In this document: positions 17,424 to 26,200 of the stretch, piece by piece
How the letters are laid out: each line of letters opens with the position of its first letter
Position numbering within the stretch: position 1 is the stretch's first letter
Assembly: GCA_902580855.1 (NCBI GenBank)
Contig: CACHMF010000005.1
Coordinates: forward strand, 1-57,277
Direction: 5' to 3'
DNA from: an uncultured Bacteroidota bacterium
GTDB taxonomy: Bacteria > Bacteroidota > Bacteroidia > Flavobacteriales > UBA7312
DNA length: 57,277 nt
Position numbers and translations under genes: made by a program
Notes under the pieces: generated by a model
Told to the model about the DNA's origin: nothing
Databases searched by the model: none
The model's input: only the letters and a program-made list of their open reading frames with translations

Positions 17424-19862
17424 ATGCCTACAGCTTTAGAAGTAACAAAAAAACAACTTTATTCTGATTCTTATACAAGATATGAAACTGAGTCAATTGC
17501 AATTGAGGATTGTAGATTTTTAAATTTTACTGAATTGCTAGATGATGCAGATATATTTAAAAATCCTACAACTATTAGAAATAATGGTCTTTTCGGAAAA
17601 GGAAAATGGAGTATATTAGGATACAGCTTTGAAAATGAGCGACAAATTATTGATGATGATTCTGCAGATATTGAAAATGAAAATCTAAATGATAATATAG
17701 AGAAATATGAAGTTAAATGGAGCTATACATTATTTAATGGTTTTTTCTCTGATGATTATAATGTAGTTAAAGCAACAAAAAAACAGATTGATAATGCTAT
17801 AAACGAGACTGTCAGATTTCTCGAGAAAACATTTTCTGAGGAATTGATTAATGATATTAGTGAAACTGAAGAGTTTCAAAAAATGTTAATTAAACAACAA
17901 AAAGAGGATAATATAGAAAGATTAGATATATGTATTGTTACTGATTCAGTTATTGAGCAAGAAAATTTACCCACAAAAATATCCCTAAATAACAAAGTTG
18001 AGTGCCGTATTAATTATTGGGATTTAAAAAGATGGAATGACTTAAAAAGAAGTAAATCTAAAAGAGAACCGATTGACATTGATTTTTCTTCTGATGAATA
18101 TAAAGATTTTGAAGTTAATTATTTAGAAAAAAATACTGAAGATAGTCTTACTTATTATCTAGCAATTTTTCCTGCCGATTTGATTTATGAACTTTATGAT
18201 ACTCATCACACTAGATTACTAGAAAATAATGTAAGAGTGTTTCTTTCTGCAACAAGAAAAGCAAATAAAGGAATTAGAGATACTATTAAAGAAAACCCAT
18301 TTAAGTTTTTTTCATTTAATAATGGTATATCTGCAACTGCAGAATCTATTTCTGTTTCTGAGAAAAAAGTTTTATTGATAAAAGATTTTCAAATTGTTAA
18401 CGGTGGTCAAACAACAGCAACAATTCACTACAGTAGAAAAAAAGACAAATCTTCACTCAAAAATGTTTTTGTTGCGGTTAAAATTACTGCTTTAAAAAAA
18501 GATGATAAATATTCAGATATAGTAAGTAAAATATCTCAAGCTGCAAATACTCAATCAACAATTGCCAATAGTGATTTTTATGCAAATGATAAAATGCTAG
18601 TTGATATTGAACAACTTACTAAAAAATTCCCTGTTGAAGATAATTCAAATCGTAACATTTTTTATTTCTTCGAAAGAATGAAAGGTCAATATAATGTAAC
18701 CAAAAATAATCAAGGAGCTCAAACAAGACAAAAGAAGTGGGAGAAAGATAATCCAAAACCTTTAATGTTTAATAAAATTGATTTAGCTAGGTGGTCAAAT
18801 ATTATGAACGAACTTCCATATGTTGCTGCTACAGGTGCTGAAAAGCAGTTTAAAGATTTTATGGAAAATAAAAACTTTAAAAGAGATGAAATTAATATTT
18901 CTAATCTCAAAACATTAATTGGTTGTGGTTTAATATTTAAGAGAATTAAAAAGCTATGTGGAACATCTAACGGTAAAATTTATCCAAGTTTAATTAGAGA
19001 TTTAAATACAGGTGAGCATGTGCCTGTGGCGATGAGTACAGCTATATATACCTGTTCATATCTTCATATGATTACTAATGGCAGATTAGATTATTGGTCT
19101 TTTTATAACTACAAACATAAAGTTTGTGAATCAATAATAAATTCAAGCGAACGGATAAATTCAGAATTAGATAGTATACTTATTAAATTAATTAAAGCAT
19201 GTTGGAAACAAATTGCTGAGTTTGGTGGTGCTGCTGCTCAAGAGCGAACAAAAAGTGAAGCATGTTGGAGCCATGTTAAGGAAAACATATCTATTTCAGA
19301 TTCATTAGTTGATGAAATTGATGAATTTATAATATCAGAGGAAGAATATGTTCTTAGGAATTCTGAGGTTGACAATAATGAGGATTTTAATTATTTCAAT
19401 CATTTACATACTTTGTTAAAAGATAATGGAAAGGTTTTAGTTGATCTATACGAGTATACTAGAAACAATAGTGAGTATGTAAGTGAAAAATCAACATTAA
19501 AAAATCTTTTAAATAGAGTTGAAAATAAAGATAAAATTCTACAAGTTAAAAGAGTCGCTGTGGCTAACAATATATTAAAGGATTTTCAAAATGATGGTTT
19601 TTTATTCACAAATAACAAAATCAATAGTAATGACTTAAACATAAAAAAAGTATATGATAGGATTTTTAAAGATCCCGATTCTTTTAAAATTGAGTTATAT
19701 GATTTTACATGCAGTAACGAAGAAAAATTATTGGAAAATGAAGAATTGCATAATAAAATTATAGAGTTAATAGATAAGTTTTATATCCAATATGGATTGA
19801 GTATAAATGATTTAAATTTTTTAATTAATGGATTGAATGTTATTGATGGCACAAATACTTAA
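17424..19862 (+). CDS. AIPR family protein (abortive infection phage resistance)
   Basis: 812 residues. The AIPR domain (PF10592) signature is clear: KFFSFNNGISATAESI (294-309), DFQIVNGGQTTATIHY (321-336), VAVKITAL (350-357) and AANTQSTIANSDF (373-385). The N-terminal 240 residues are acidic and unassigned; the C-terminal ~300 residues are mainly helical. AIPR proteins were named after a lactococcal abortive-infection gene and accompany Z1, GHKL ATPases and nucleases in predicted defence loci. A role as effector or sensor is inferred. It is the last gene of the operon, 2 nt after the nuclease, with a 270-bp AT-rich gap to the broken integrase. Confidence 0.9.
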   Translation: MPTALEVTKKQLYSDSYTRYETESIAIEDCRFLNFTELLDDADIFKNPTTIRNNGLFGKGKWSILGYSFENERQIIDDDSADIENENLNDNIEKYEVKWSYTLFNGFFSDDYNVVKATKKQIDNAINETVRFLEKTFSEELINDISETEEFQKMLIKQQKEDNIERLDICIVTDSVIEQENLPTKISLNNKVECRINYWDLKRWNDLKRSKSKREPIDIDFSSDEYKDFEVNYLEKNTEDSLTYYLAIFPADLIYELYDTHHTRLLENNVRVFLSATRKANKGIRDTIKENPFKFFSFNNGISATAESISVSEKKVLLIKDFQIVNGGQTTATIHYSRKKDKSSLKNVFVAVKITALKKDDKYSDIVSKISQAANTQSTIANSDFYANDKMLVDIEQLTKKFPVEDNSNRNIFYFFERMKGQYNVTKNNQGAQTRQKKWEKDNPKPLMFNKIDLARWSNIMNELPYVAATGAEKQFKDFMENKNFKRDEINISNLKTLIGCGLIFKRIKKLCGTSNGKIYPSLIRDLNTGEHVPVAMSTAIYTCSYLHMITNGRLDYWSFYNYKHKVCESIINSSERINSELDSILIKLIKACWKQIAEFGGAAAQERTKSEACWSHVKENISISDSLVDEIDEFIISEEEYVLRNSEVDNNEDFNYFNHLHTLLKDNGKVLVDLYEYTRNNSEYVSEKSTLKNLLNRVENKDKILQVKRVAVANNILKDFQNDGFLFTNNKINSNDLNIKKVYDRIFKDPDSFKIELYDFTCSNEEKLLENEELHNKIIELIDKFYIQYGLSINDLNFLINGLNVIDGTNT

Positions 19863-20132
19863 ATGGCTTTCTTCCAGTAAAGTCGATTGAATTTTCAAGG
19901 TAAATTTTATAAAGTATTTAGATATAAAGGTTTTAGTTTTTCTTTGTTGCAATCATGGAATAGAGTTTATGATTAATTATTCTTATCTAATATTTTTTAG
20001 TTTTTTTTAAATAGTTTTTCTAACTCTCTTGCTTTAACACTCTCTTTTTTCTTTTTATTTAAAGTTCCTCAGAGGCTAAGAATTAATTAAAAGATTGCTC
20101 TTCAATATATTTAACAAATAAATTCCAATAAA

Positions 20133-21305
20133 CTATAAATTTCTAATTCTTAACATATCTTCACCAACTTTTTTCTCCAATATTTTAGCATAAATCTGTG
20201 TTGTATTAATTCTTGAGTGACCAAGCATCTTTGAAACCGTTTCAATAGGGATATTATTATTTAGTGTAACAGTAGTTGCAAAGGTGTGTCTAGCAAGATG
20301 AAATGTTACTCTTTTATCTATGCCAGACTTAGCTGCAATCTCTTTTAAATAAGCGTTAACACGTTGATTGGTCAATTTTTTAAATATTCTATCCTTGTAT
20401 TTACCATTATACTTATAAATAATTCTTTCTGCTCTTTTTAAAAGTGGAATATCACATTTGCTATTAGTCTTTTTTCTTTTAGTTTTTATCCATAGGAGCC
20501 CATCAAATCCTTTAACAATGTGATGTCCTCTTAGTTGATCAACATCTATGTATGAAAGTCCTGTATAACAACTAAAAACAAATAAATCTCTTGCTCTTTC
20601 TAGAGCAGGAGGGAGATCTATTGTTTCTATTTTATTTAGCTCCTCTAGATTTAAAAAACCTCTAGTAAAGGGCTTTTTCTTAAATTTTATCAATGAAAAG
20701 GGGTCATGTTGCATGAATCCAAAGGCTCTTGATCTTGTAGTGATCTTTTTAAGCGATTGTAGAACCTTAATGGCTCCATTGTTGGTGCAGTTGGTGTGAG
20801 CTAGTAAAAAGCTCTGAAAACGGACAATAAAGCCGTGATTTACATTCTTTATGTAGATATCCTTTCTATTTTCAAAGGATAGAAAATTAGTTAGATGTTT
20901 TAAAAGAGTTAAATAGTTCTTAAGCGTTCCAGGTGAATATCTAGATGGAACTTGTGATTCCATTTCTTGATTATGCGCTTGAATCTATGATAAAATAGTA
21001 GGTCTAACTGTCTTTTTATTGAGTCTATTTTTTAGATCGTATACTGTTACATTATCTATTTCATCTAGTAACTGACTGAGGGTGTTGTATATTTTAGCTT
21101 TTTGAGACTCAATTTCTAGATTGGTAAGATCATTATTACGACTTCTTTGATTTTTTGTATTCCAATCATTTTGATGAGAAAACAATTTTGTCGCTTTTTC
21201 AATGCACTCACCATTAAGTTTTATGCGTATATATATAGGACATAAACCATTGTGATCTACTTTTCCTTTTTTAAGAAATACCCAGATGTTAAATTTTACA
21301 TTCAT
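20133..21305 (-). pseudogene. Tyrosine recombinase (integrase) interrupted by in-frame TAG
   Basis: Two minus-strand pieces are in the same frame, separated only by TAG at 20985-20987 (codon 107 of 390). The first (21305-20985) is the Bacteroidota arm-DNA-binding domain (VKFNIWVFLKKGKVDHNGLC). The second (internal ATG at 20963) holds the SAM-like core-binding region (SRYSPGTLKNYLTLLKHL) and catalytic domain: CYTGLSYIDV at box I (Ser where most have Arg, as in IntDOT), HLARHTFA (HxxR), LGHSRINTTQIYAKI (His, Tyr). The sequence runs on sensibly after the stop (IQAHNQEME), so this is a nonsense mutation. The C-terminal piece could still be made but would lack arm binding. It lies next to tRNA-Pro, a typical integration site, and beside the defence operon. 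Confidence 0.88.
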
Positions 21306-21352
21306 TTTAGGTGACCTTTTTGGGTGACCTCATTTTTTACATTTTCAGCCAT
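21302..21352 (-). CDS. Possible 16-aa leader peptide before the integrase
   Basis: ATG at 21352 opens MAENVKNEVTQKGHLK; its TGA (21304-21302) overlaps the integrase ATG (ATGA). The AGGTCACC pair falls inside it and encodes EVTQKGHL. It could couple translation or simply be chance in a regulatory site. Confidence 0.25.
   Translation of the reverse strand: MAENVKNEVTQKGHLK
21309..21330 (-). repeat. Paired AGGTCACC motif, 13-bp period (right site)
   Basis: On the minus strand AGGTCACCC and AGGTCACCT lie 4 nt apart, directly upstream of the integrase ATG. Both the 9-mer and the 13-bp spacing match 9189-9210, in inverted orientation. Confidence 0.6.
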
Positions 21353-21469
21353 GGTAAAGCTATTATTTTGACCTAACTAGCTGAAATCAAATGATATATA
21401 AATGTGATAAAATTGTGATAAAGGCTATATATCTAATATATATCAAAATGATATATTTTTAACTTCATA

Positions 21470-21488
21470 ATCACTTTATTAAAGTGAT
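21470..21488. repeat. Perfect palindrome ATCACTTTA-T-TAAAGTGAT
   Basis: Nine-base arms around a single T, in an AT-rich 150-bp stretch that also holds GTGATAAAAT and TTGTGATAAA repeats and several TGATATAT words. It may be an operator or core-type recombinase site between the integrase and tRNA-Pro. Confidence 0.5.
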
Positions 21489-21510
21489 ATATTACCCTTA
21501 AAATGAGTTA

Positions 21511-21541
21511 ATTAAAAAGGGTTTGAAGAACTCAAACCCTT
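21511..21541 (-). terminator. Rho-independent terminator of tRNA-Pro
   Basis: A perfect 10-bp stem (21517-21526 with 21532-21541, 5-nt loop) is followed on the minus strand by TTTTTAAT, just downstream of the tRNA. Confidence 0.75.
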
Positions 21542-21564
21542 AGATAAAAGCTTAAAAAATGTTG

Positions 21565-21638
21565 TCGGGATGACAGGATTTGAACCTGCGACCACTCGCA
21601 CCCCATGCGAGTACGCTACCTGACTGCGCCACATCCCG
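21565..21638 (-). tRNA. tRNA-Pro(GGG)
   Basis: 74 nt. The acceptor stem CGGGATG/CATCCCG pairs perfectly, with discriminator A. The anticodon arm is CTCGC ATGGGGT GCGAG with U33 and anticodon GGG, and the T arm includes GGTTCAAATCC. CCA is not encoded. A proline tRNA beside an integrase is a classic attachment locus, but no second copy of the tRNA 3' end was seen in the window. Confidence 0.93.
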
Positions 21639-21680
21639 AAAAATTAATATAATAATACCCCATCGTAGATGTTATTCGTT

Positions 21681-21688
21681 TATTTTTG
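21681..21688 (+). promoter_or_regulatory. Promoter -7 box TATTTTTG
   Basis: Perfect TAnnTTTG 32 nt before the TonB-receptor ATG and downstream (on the other strand) of tRNA-Pro. Confidence 0.5.
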
Positions 21689-21720
21689 CAAAGCTATAGA
21701 TTCAAAGCATTCAGCAATCA

Positions 21721-24060
21721 ATGAAAAAGAAAATTTTATTACTAATTCTTAATTGTTTTTTTATATGTGCTTTTGCACAAGAAAAACACACTATAAGCGG
21801 CTATGTAAAAGAAGCAGAAACCGGCGAATACCTTATTGGAGCTACTGTTTATTTACAAGAAAGTATGCAGGGTACTACTACTAACCAATATGGTTTTTAT
21901 TCACTAACTGTAAATGAAGGAAAGTATACAATCGATTTTTCTTTCTTAGGCTTAGAATCTCAAAATCAAAAAATAAGCTTAACAGATAACAAGCGCATCA
22001 ATGTTTCTTTAAATAACTCTTCTATTGTTACAGATGAAGTAGTAGTTGAGGCAGATGCTGCAGACAAAAACATAAAAAATACTAGTATGAGCCAAGTGAA
22101 GGTAGAGGTGAAGACTATAAAAGAATTACCCGCTTTTATGGGTGAGGTTGATGTGTTAAAAACTATACAATTACTTCCAGGAGTTCAATCATCTGGTGAA
22201 GGTAATTCCGGTTTTTACGTTAGAGGTGGGGGGCCTGATCAAAATTTAATTTTATTAGACGAAGGAACCGTATATAACGCATCACATTTATTCGGTTTTT
22301 TCTCAGTTTTTAGTGCTGATGCAATTAAAAATATAAATCTTATAAAAGGTGGAATGCCGGCTAATTATGGTGGAAGGCTATCATCTGTTTTAGATATATC
22401 AATGAAAGAAGGAAATAATAGAGAATATGAAGTTGATGGTGGTATTGGTTTAATTTCCTCTAGACTTACAGTTCAGGGTCCAATTATTGAGGATACTTGT
22501 TCATTTATAATTTCATCACGTAGAACCTACATTGACGTTTTAGTTAATCCCTTTATAAATGATTCTTCTTCTGCAAAGGGTTCTGGTTATTATTTTTATG
22601 ATCTAACTGCAAAAGTAAATTACAGAATTTCAGATAAAGATAGATTGTTTTTAAGTGGGTATTTCGGTAGAGATGTTTTTACTTATAGAAATTCAAAAAG
22701 AGGTTTCAAATTTGACATACCATGGGGTAATGCTACTGCTTCAGCAAGATGGAATCACTTATTCAATGAAAAACTTTTTATGAATGCGTCATTAATTTTT
22801 AGTGATTATCAATTTTCTTTTGGGGCAGAGCAAAATCAATTTGAATTCAAATTATCATCAAGTATAAGAGATTTAAACTCAAAAATTGATTTTTCCTATA
22901 TTCCAAATTATAAACACAAAATTAAATTCGGTGGTTTATTAACTTACCATACTTTTATTCCTGGTAGTGTTTCAGGAAGATCTGGTGAAGTTAGTTTTGA
23001 ACCAGAAAATATTTTTAAACAATATTCAAATGAAGGTGCGCTTTACATACTTGATGACATAGAATTTACAGATCAATTTGCAATGAACATCGGATTACGA
23101 TATAGTTGTTTTCAATATGGAGACAACATAAATATTAATTCATTCTTAAGAAAAGAGTGGACAAGAGATACAAACGACATTTATAGAAATATTGAGCCAC
23201 GTATATCTGCAAGATATAACATAAATAAAACCACATCGCTAAAAGGATCTTATAATGAAAATTATCAATATATTCATTTAGCAAGCTTATCTAGTATTTC
23301 GACACCAACGGATTTATGGATTCCTTCAGCAGAATCAATTAAACCACAATATTCTAAACAAATTGCAATAGGTCTTTTTAAAAATCTAAATGACAATAAT
23401 TGGGAAACATCTTTGGAGATTTATTCTAAAAATATGGAAAATTTAATTGAGTATAAAGAAGGAGTTTTTCCAGAGGATAACACAAATGGAAGTCAAGAAG
23501 GTTCATTTACATTTGGTTCAGGTGCTTCTAAAGGTATAGAAGTTTTTATTAAAAAAGTAAAAGGAAAATCTACTGGATGGATTGGTTACACATACTCAAA
23601 AACAGATCGAATTTTTGAAGAATTAAACGATGGATTAGAATTTCCTGCAAAATATGACAGAACACATGATTTATCTGTCACATTTTCTCATAAGTTAAAT
23701 TCTAAACTAACCTTCTCTTCTGTTTTTGTATATGCAACTGGAAATACATTTACTCCACCTGCAGATCGTTATGTAATCGACGGAAATTTAATTACAGAGT
23801 ATTCTGATAGAAATAGCTACAGAATGGTGCCATATCATAGGCTTGATATTTCTTTAATTTACAATAGAAATAAATCTAAGTTTTTTAATTCAAGTTGGAA
23901 CTTTAGTGTGTATAATATTTATAATAGGAAAAATCCATTCTTTATGTATTTTGATTTTGAAGGAGATGGTTCAATTTCAGAAGGTGGAATAACTCCTAAA
24001 GCTTATCAAGTTTCATTATTTCCAATTATACCCTCAATAACATGGAATTTTAATTTTTAA
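21721..24060 (+). CDS. TonB-dependent receptor with carboxypeptidase-regulatory-like domain
   Basis: 779 residues. A signal peptide (1-19, ending CAFAQ) leads into a CarboxypepD-regulatory-like beta domain (about 23-100, ISGYVKEAETGEYLIGATV). Next is the plug (about 120-230, LKTIQLLPGVQSSGEGNSGF, VRGGGPDQNLILLDE, GGMPANYGGRLSSVLDI), then an outer-membrane beta-barrel ending in an aromatic residue (WNFNF). It should import a ligand, using TonB energy, across the outer membrane. Partner gene DUF4249 follows 2 nt later, a recurring Bacteroidota pairing outside classic SusCD loci. The ligand cannot be read. At 779 residues it is shorter than SusC proteins (about 1000), which fits this subfamily. 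Confidence 0.93.
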   Translation: MKKKILLLILNCFFICAFAQEKHTISGYVKEAETGEYLIGATVYLQESMQGTTTNQYGFYSLTVNEGKYTIDFSFLGLESQNQKISLTDNKRINVSLNNSSIVTDEVVVEADAADKNIKNTSMSQVKVEVKTIKELPAFMGEVDVLKTIQLLPGVQSSGEGNSGFYVRGGGPDQNLILLDEGTVYNASHLFGFFSVFSADAIKNINLIKGGMPANYGGRLSSVLDISMKEGNNREYEVDGGIGLISSRLTVQGPIIEDTCSFIISSRRTYIDVLVNPFINDSSSAKGSGYYFYDLTAKVNYRISDKDRLFLSGYFGRDVFTYRNSKRGFKFDIPWGNATASARWNHLFNEKLFMNASLIFSDYQFSFGAEQNQFEFKLSSSIRDLNSKIDFSYIPNYKHKIKFGGLLTYHTFIPGSVSGRSGEVSFEPENIFKQYSNEGALYILDDIEFTDQFAMNIGLRYSCFQYGDNININSFLRKEWTRDTNDIYRNIEPRISARYNINKTTSLKGSYNENYQYIHLASLSSISTPTDLWIPSAESIKPQYSKQIAIGLFKNLNDNNWETSLEIYSKNMENLIEYKEGVFPEDNTNGSQEGSFTFGSGASKGIEVFIKKVKGKSTGWIGYTYSKTDRIFEELNDGLEFPAKYDRTHDLSVTFSHKLNSKLTFSSVFVYATGNTFTPPADRYVIDGNLITEYSDRNSYRMVPYHRLDISLIYNRNKSKFFNSSWNFSVYNIYNRKNPFFMYFDFEGDGSISEGGITPKAYQVSLFPIIPSITWNFNF

Positions 24061-24062
24061 TT

Positions 24063-25184
24063 ATGTGTAGATTTTTTTATTTAATTATTCTTATTCAACT
24101 ATTACATTCTTGTGAAAAAGAAGTTAATCTAACACCTGCAAATTCAAATGATAAAATTGTAGTTGAAGGTGTAATACAAGCAGGTTATCCAGCATATGTA
24201 ATGCTAACGAAAAGTTCTCCATATTTTTCTACAATTGATTCAGAAACATACGAAGATATTTTTATTACAGATGCTATCGTAAATGTAAAAAAGATTGGTG
24301 GAAAAAAAGTTGACCTAGTCAATATAAATAATATTCAAACAAATAATCCAATAATTGATTCTTTAATTTTTTCAATAGGTCAACAATATCCTGGATTCTA
24401 CGTTGAGTGGCCATTTGATATTTTAAACTTTAATGATTTACCCTACAAAGATGTTATTGCTGATTATGGCAACAGATATGATTTAGAAATTGTTTGGAAC
24501 CAAGATACGATTACTTCTTCAACAACAATTCCATATGATTATACTGTTGATAGTATATGGTTTAAATTAGATACGTTAACAAATAGAGATAGTTTGGGTA
24601 ATTTTTGGTTTAGATATTCTGACCCCGACACTTTAGGTAATACTCTAATGTTCGAAAGTAAAAGATTAGCGCACATGAAGGAATGGGTTGACCCAGATAA
24701 TCAAACAAATATTATTGTTAGTAAAAAAAGAGATCCATTTTTTTCTAAAGCTCTTTGGGGATTTGTTAGAAATGACTTTGAAGGACTAAATGGAACTTCT
24801 TTTGAATCTTTCTTTCAAAGAGGAAATATTAGTGAAATTCTTTCCAATGAATACGACGACATTATTTATGAAGAGGGTGAAAGAGGTTACTTTAAAATGG
24901 GACAATCTATACCTGATCACAATAAATATGTTCATCCCGATACAGTTTTAGTGAGAATAAGTCAAATTGATATGGCGTCCTATAACTTTTGGAGATCATA
25001 TGATTTTCAACAATCTAGTAATGGAAATCCTTTCGCAGAACCATTAAACTTACAAACAAATATTAATAATGGATATGGCATATGGTATGGTAAATCATCC
25101 ACTTATTTTAAAGCAATTGCAAAAGAAGGTGTTGTTTATAAGATAGAGAACAGGTATTATCCATTTATAAACGAAATATTATAA
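24063..25184 (+). CDS. DUF4249 lipoprotein, partner of the TonB receptor
   Basis: 373 residues. A short signal peptide ends in a lipobox (LLHSC, Cys about residue 17), followed by VNLTPANSNDKIVVEGVIQ and AYVMLTKSSPYFS, the conserved N-terminus of DUF4249, and a beta-rich body. The family is typically encoded right after a TonB-dependent receptor and is thought to be an outer-membrane accessory, perhaps a surface ligand-binding lipoprotein; function is not established. The gap to the receptor is 2 nt, so they are co-transcribed. The promoter of trxB overlaps its stop codon. Confidence 0.9.
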   Translation: MCRFFYLIILIQLLHSCEKEVNLTPANSNDKIVVEGVIQAGYPAYVMLTKSSPYFSTIDSETYEDIFITDAIVNVKKIGGKKVDLVNINNIQTNNPIIDSLIFSIGQQYPGFYVEWPFDILNFNDLPYKDVIADYGNRYDLEIVWNQDTITSSTTIPYDYTVDSIWFKLDTLTNRDSLGNFWFRYSDPDTLGNTLMFESKRLAHMKEWVDPDNQTNIIVSKKRDPFFSKALWGFVRNDFEGLNGTSFESFFQRGNISEILSNEYDDIIYEEGERGYFKMGQSIPDHNKYVHPDTVLVRISQIDMASYNFWRSYDFQQSSNGNPFAEPLNLQTNINNGYGIWYGKSSTYFKAIAKEGVVYKIENRYYPFINEIL

Positions 25185-25189
25185 ATTTG
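25182..25189 (+). promoter_or_regulatory. Promoter -7 box TAAATTTG for trxB
   Basis: Perfect TAnnTTTG beginning at the stop codon of the DUF4249 gene, 23 nt before the trxB ATG, so trxB can be expressed on its own. Confidence 0.5.
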
Positions 25190-25212
25190 GCGGCTTTCAA
25201 AAAAGAATAATT

Positions 25213-26154
25213 ATGACGGAAGAATTAGAAAAAATAGAGGTTTTAATCATAGGTTCAGGTCCTGCAGGTTATACTGCAGCAATTTATGCAGCTCGTGCTG
25301 ATTTAAGTCCAGTTGTAATACAAGGATTACAGCCAGGTGGTCAGTTAACAACTACTACAGAGGTCGATAACTACCCTGGTTACCCAAACGGCGTAGATGG
25401 CACTAAAATGATGGAAGATTTTAAAGCGCAAGCTGAACGATTTGATACCGATACTCGTTGGGGGATGGTAAGTAAAGTAGATTTTTCAGAAAGACCATTT
25501 AATGTCGAAATTGATGGCAACAAAAATGTGTTGGCTAATACAGTAATTATAGCAACAGGAGCCTCTGCAAAATGGTTAGGCATTCCAGATGAAGAACGCC
25601 TAAATGGTTTTGGTGTTTCAGCATGTGCTGTTTGTGACGGCTTCTTCTATAAAGGACAAGAAGTAGTGGTAGTAGGCGCTGGAGATACAGCAGCTGAAGA
25701 AGCTACTTATTTAGCCAAGCTTTGTACCAAAGTAACTATGTTGGTTCGTAGAGATGAAATGCGTGCTTCTAAAGCCATGCAAAAGCGTGTGTTCAATACA
25801 CCAAATATAGAAGTGATGTTCAATCACGAAACAAAAAGCATTAACGGAGAGAAAGGAGTAGAAAGTGTTACTGCTTACAACAACCAAACAAATGAGGAAA
25901 TTATTGTTCCAGCAACAGGCTTTTTTGTTGCTATTGGTCATAAACCAAATACTGATCTGTTTAAAGGTCAGTTAGAGATGGATGATAACGGTTACCTTAT
26001 TGTAGAGGCTGGAACATCTAAAACAAAAATACCAGGAGTATTTGCTGCAGGAGATGTGGCAGACCATGTGTATAGACAAGCAGTAACCTCTGCAGGTACT
26101 GGCTGTATGGCAGCGCTTGATGCAGAGCGATTTTTAGCTGCTCAAGAAGACTAA
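25213..26154 (+). CDS. trxB: Thioredoxin-disulfide reductase
   Basis: 313 residues, the usual length. FAD site GSGPAGYTAA (14-23); redox centre CAVC with Cys138 and Cys141; NADPH site VVVVGAGDTAAEEA (151-164) followed by RRDEMRAS; C-terminal FAD motif AAGDVAD. The cytoplasmic flavoenzyme passes electrons from NADPH to thioredoxin, keeping protein thiols reduced and feeding ribonucleotide reductase and peroxiredoxins. It starts 28 nt after the DUF4249 gene with its own promoter box and ends at a bidirectional terminator. Confidence 0.97.
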   Translation: MTEELEKIEVLIIGSGPAGYTAAIYAARADLSPVVIQGLQPGGQLTTTTEVDNYPGYPNGVDGTKMMEDFKAQAERFDTDTRWGMVSKVDFSERPFNVEIDGNKNVLANTVIIATGASAKWLGIPDEERLNGFGVSACAVCDGFFYKGQEVVVVGAGDTAAEEATYLAKLCTKVTMLVRRDEMRASKAMQKRVFNTPNIEVMFNHETKSINGEKGVESVTAYNNQTNEEIIVPATGFFVAIGHKPNTDLFKGQLEMDDNGYLIVEAGTSKTKIPGVFAAGDVADHVYRQAVTSAGTGCMAALDAERFLAAQED

Positions 26155-26175
26155 ATCATGAAATGAATACAAAAG

Positions 26176-26200
26176 AAAAGCTCGGTTAATGCGAGCTTTT
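26176..26200. terminator. Bidirectional terminator between trxB and a convergent gene
   Basis: AAAAGCTCG (26176-26184) pairs perfectly with CGAGCTTTT (26192-26200) across a 7-nt loop; T runs extend on both strands (GCTTTTTTAT on plus, GAGCTTTTCTTTTG on minus). Confidence 0.85.

Noticed and set aside
20133-21305. Two separate integrase genes (106 and 276 residues)
   Set aside because: They are in the same frame with a single TAG between and complementary domains, so one interrupted gene is the better reading.
21566-21590. Second copy of the tRNA-Pro 3' end as attR
   Set aside because: Looked for the tRNA T-arm/acceptor sequence elsewhere in the window, especially near 8600-11600; none was seen.
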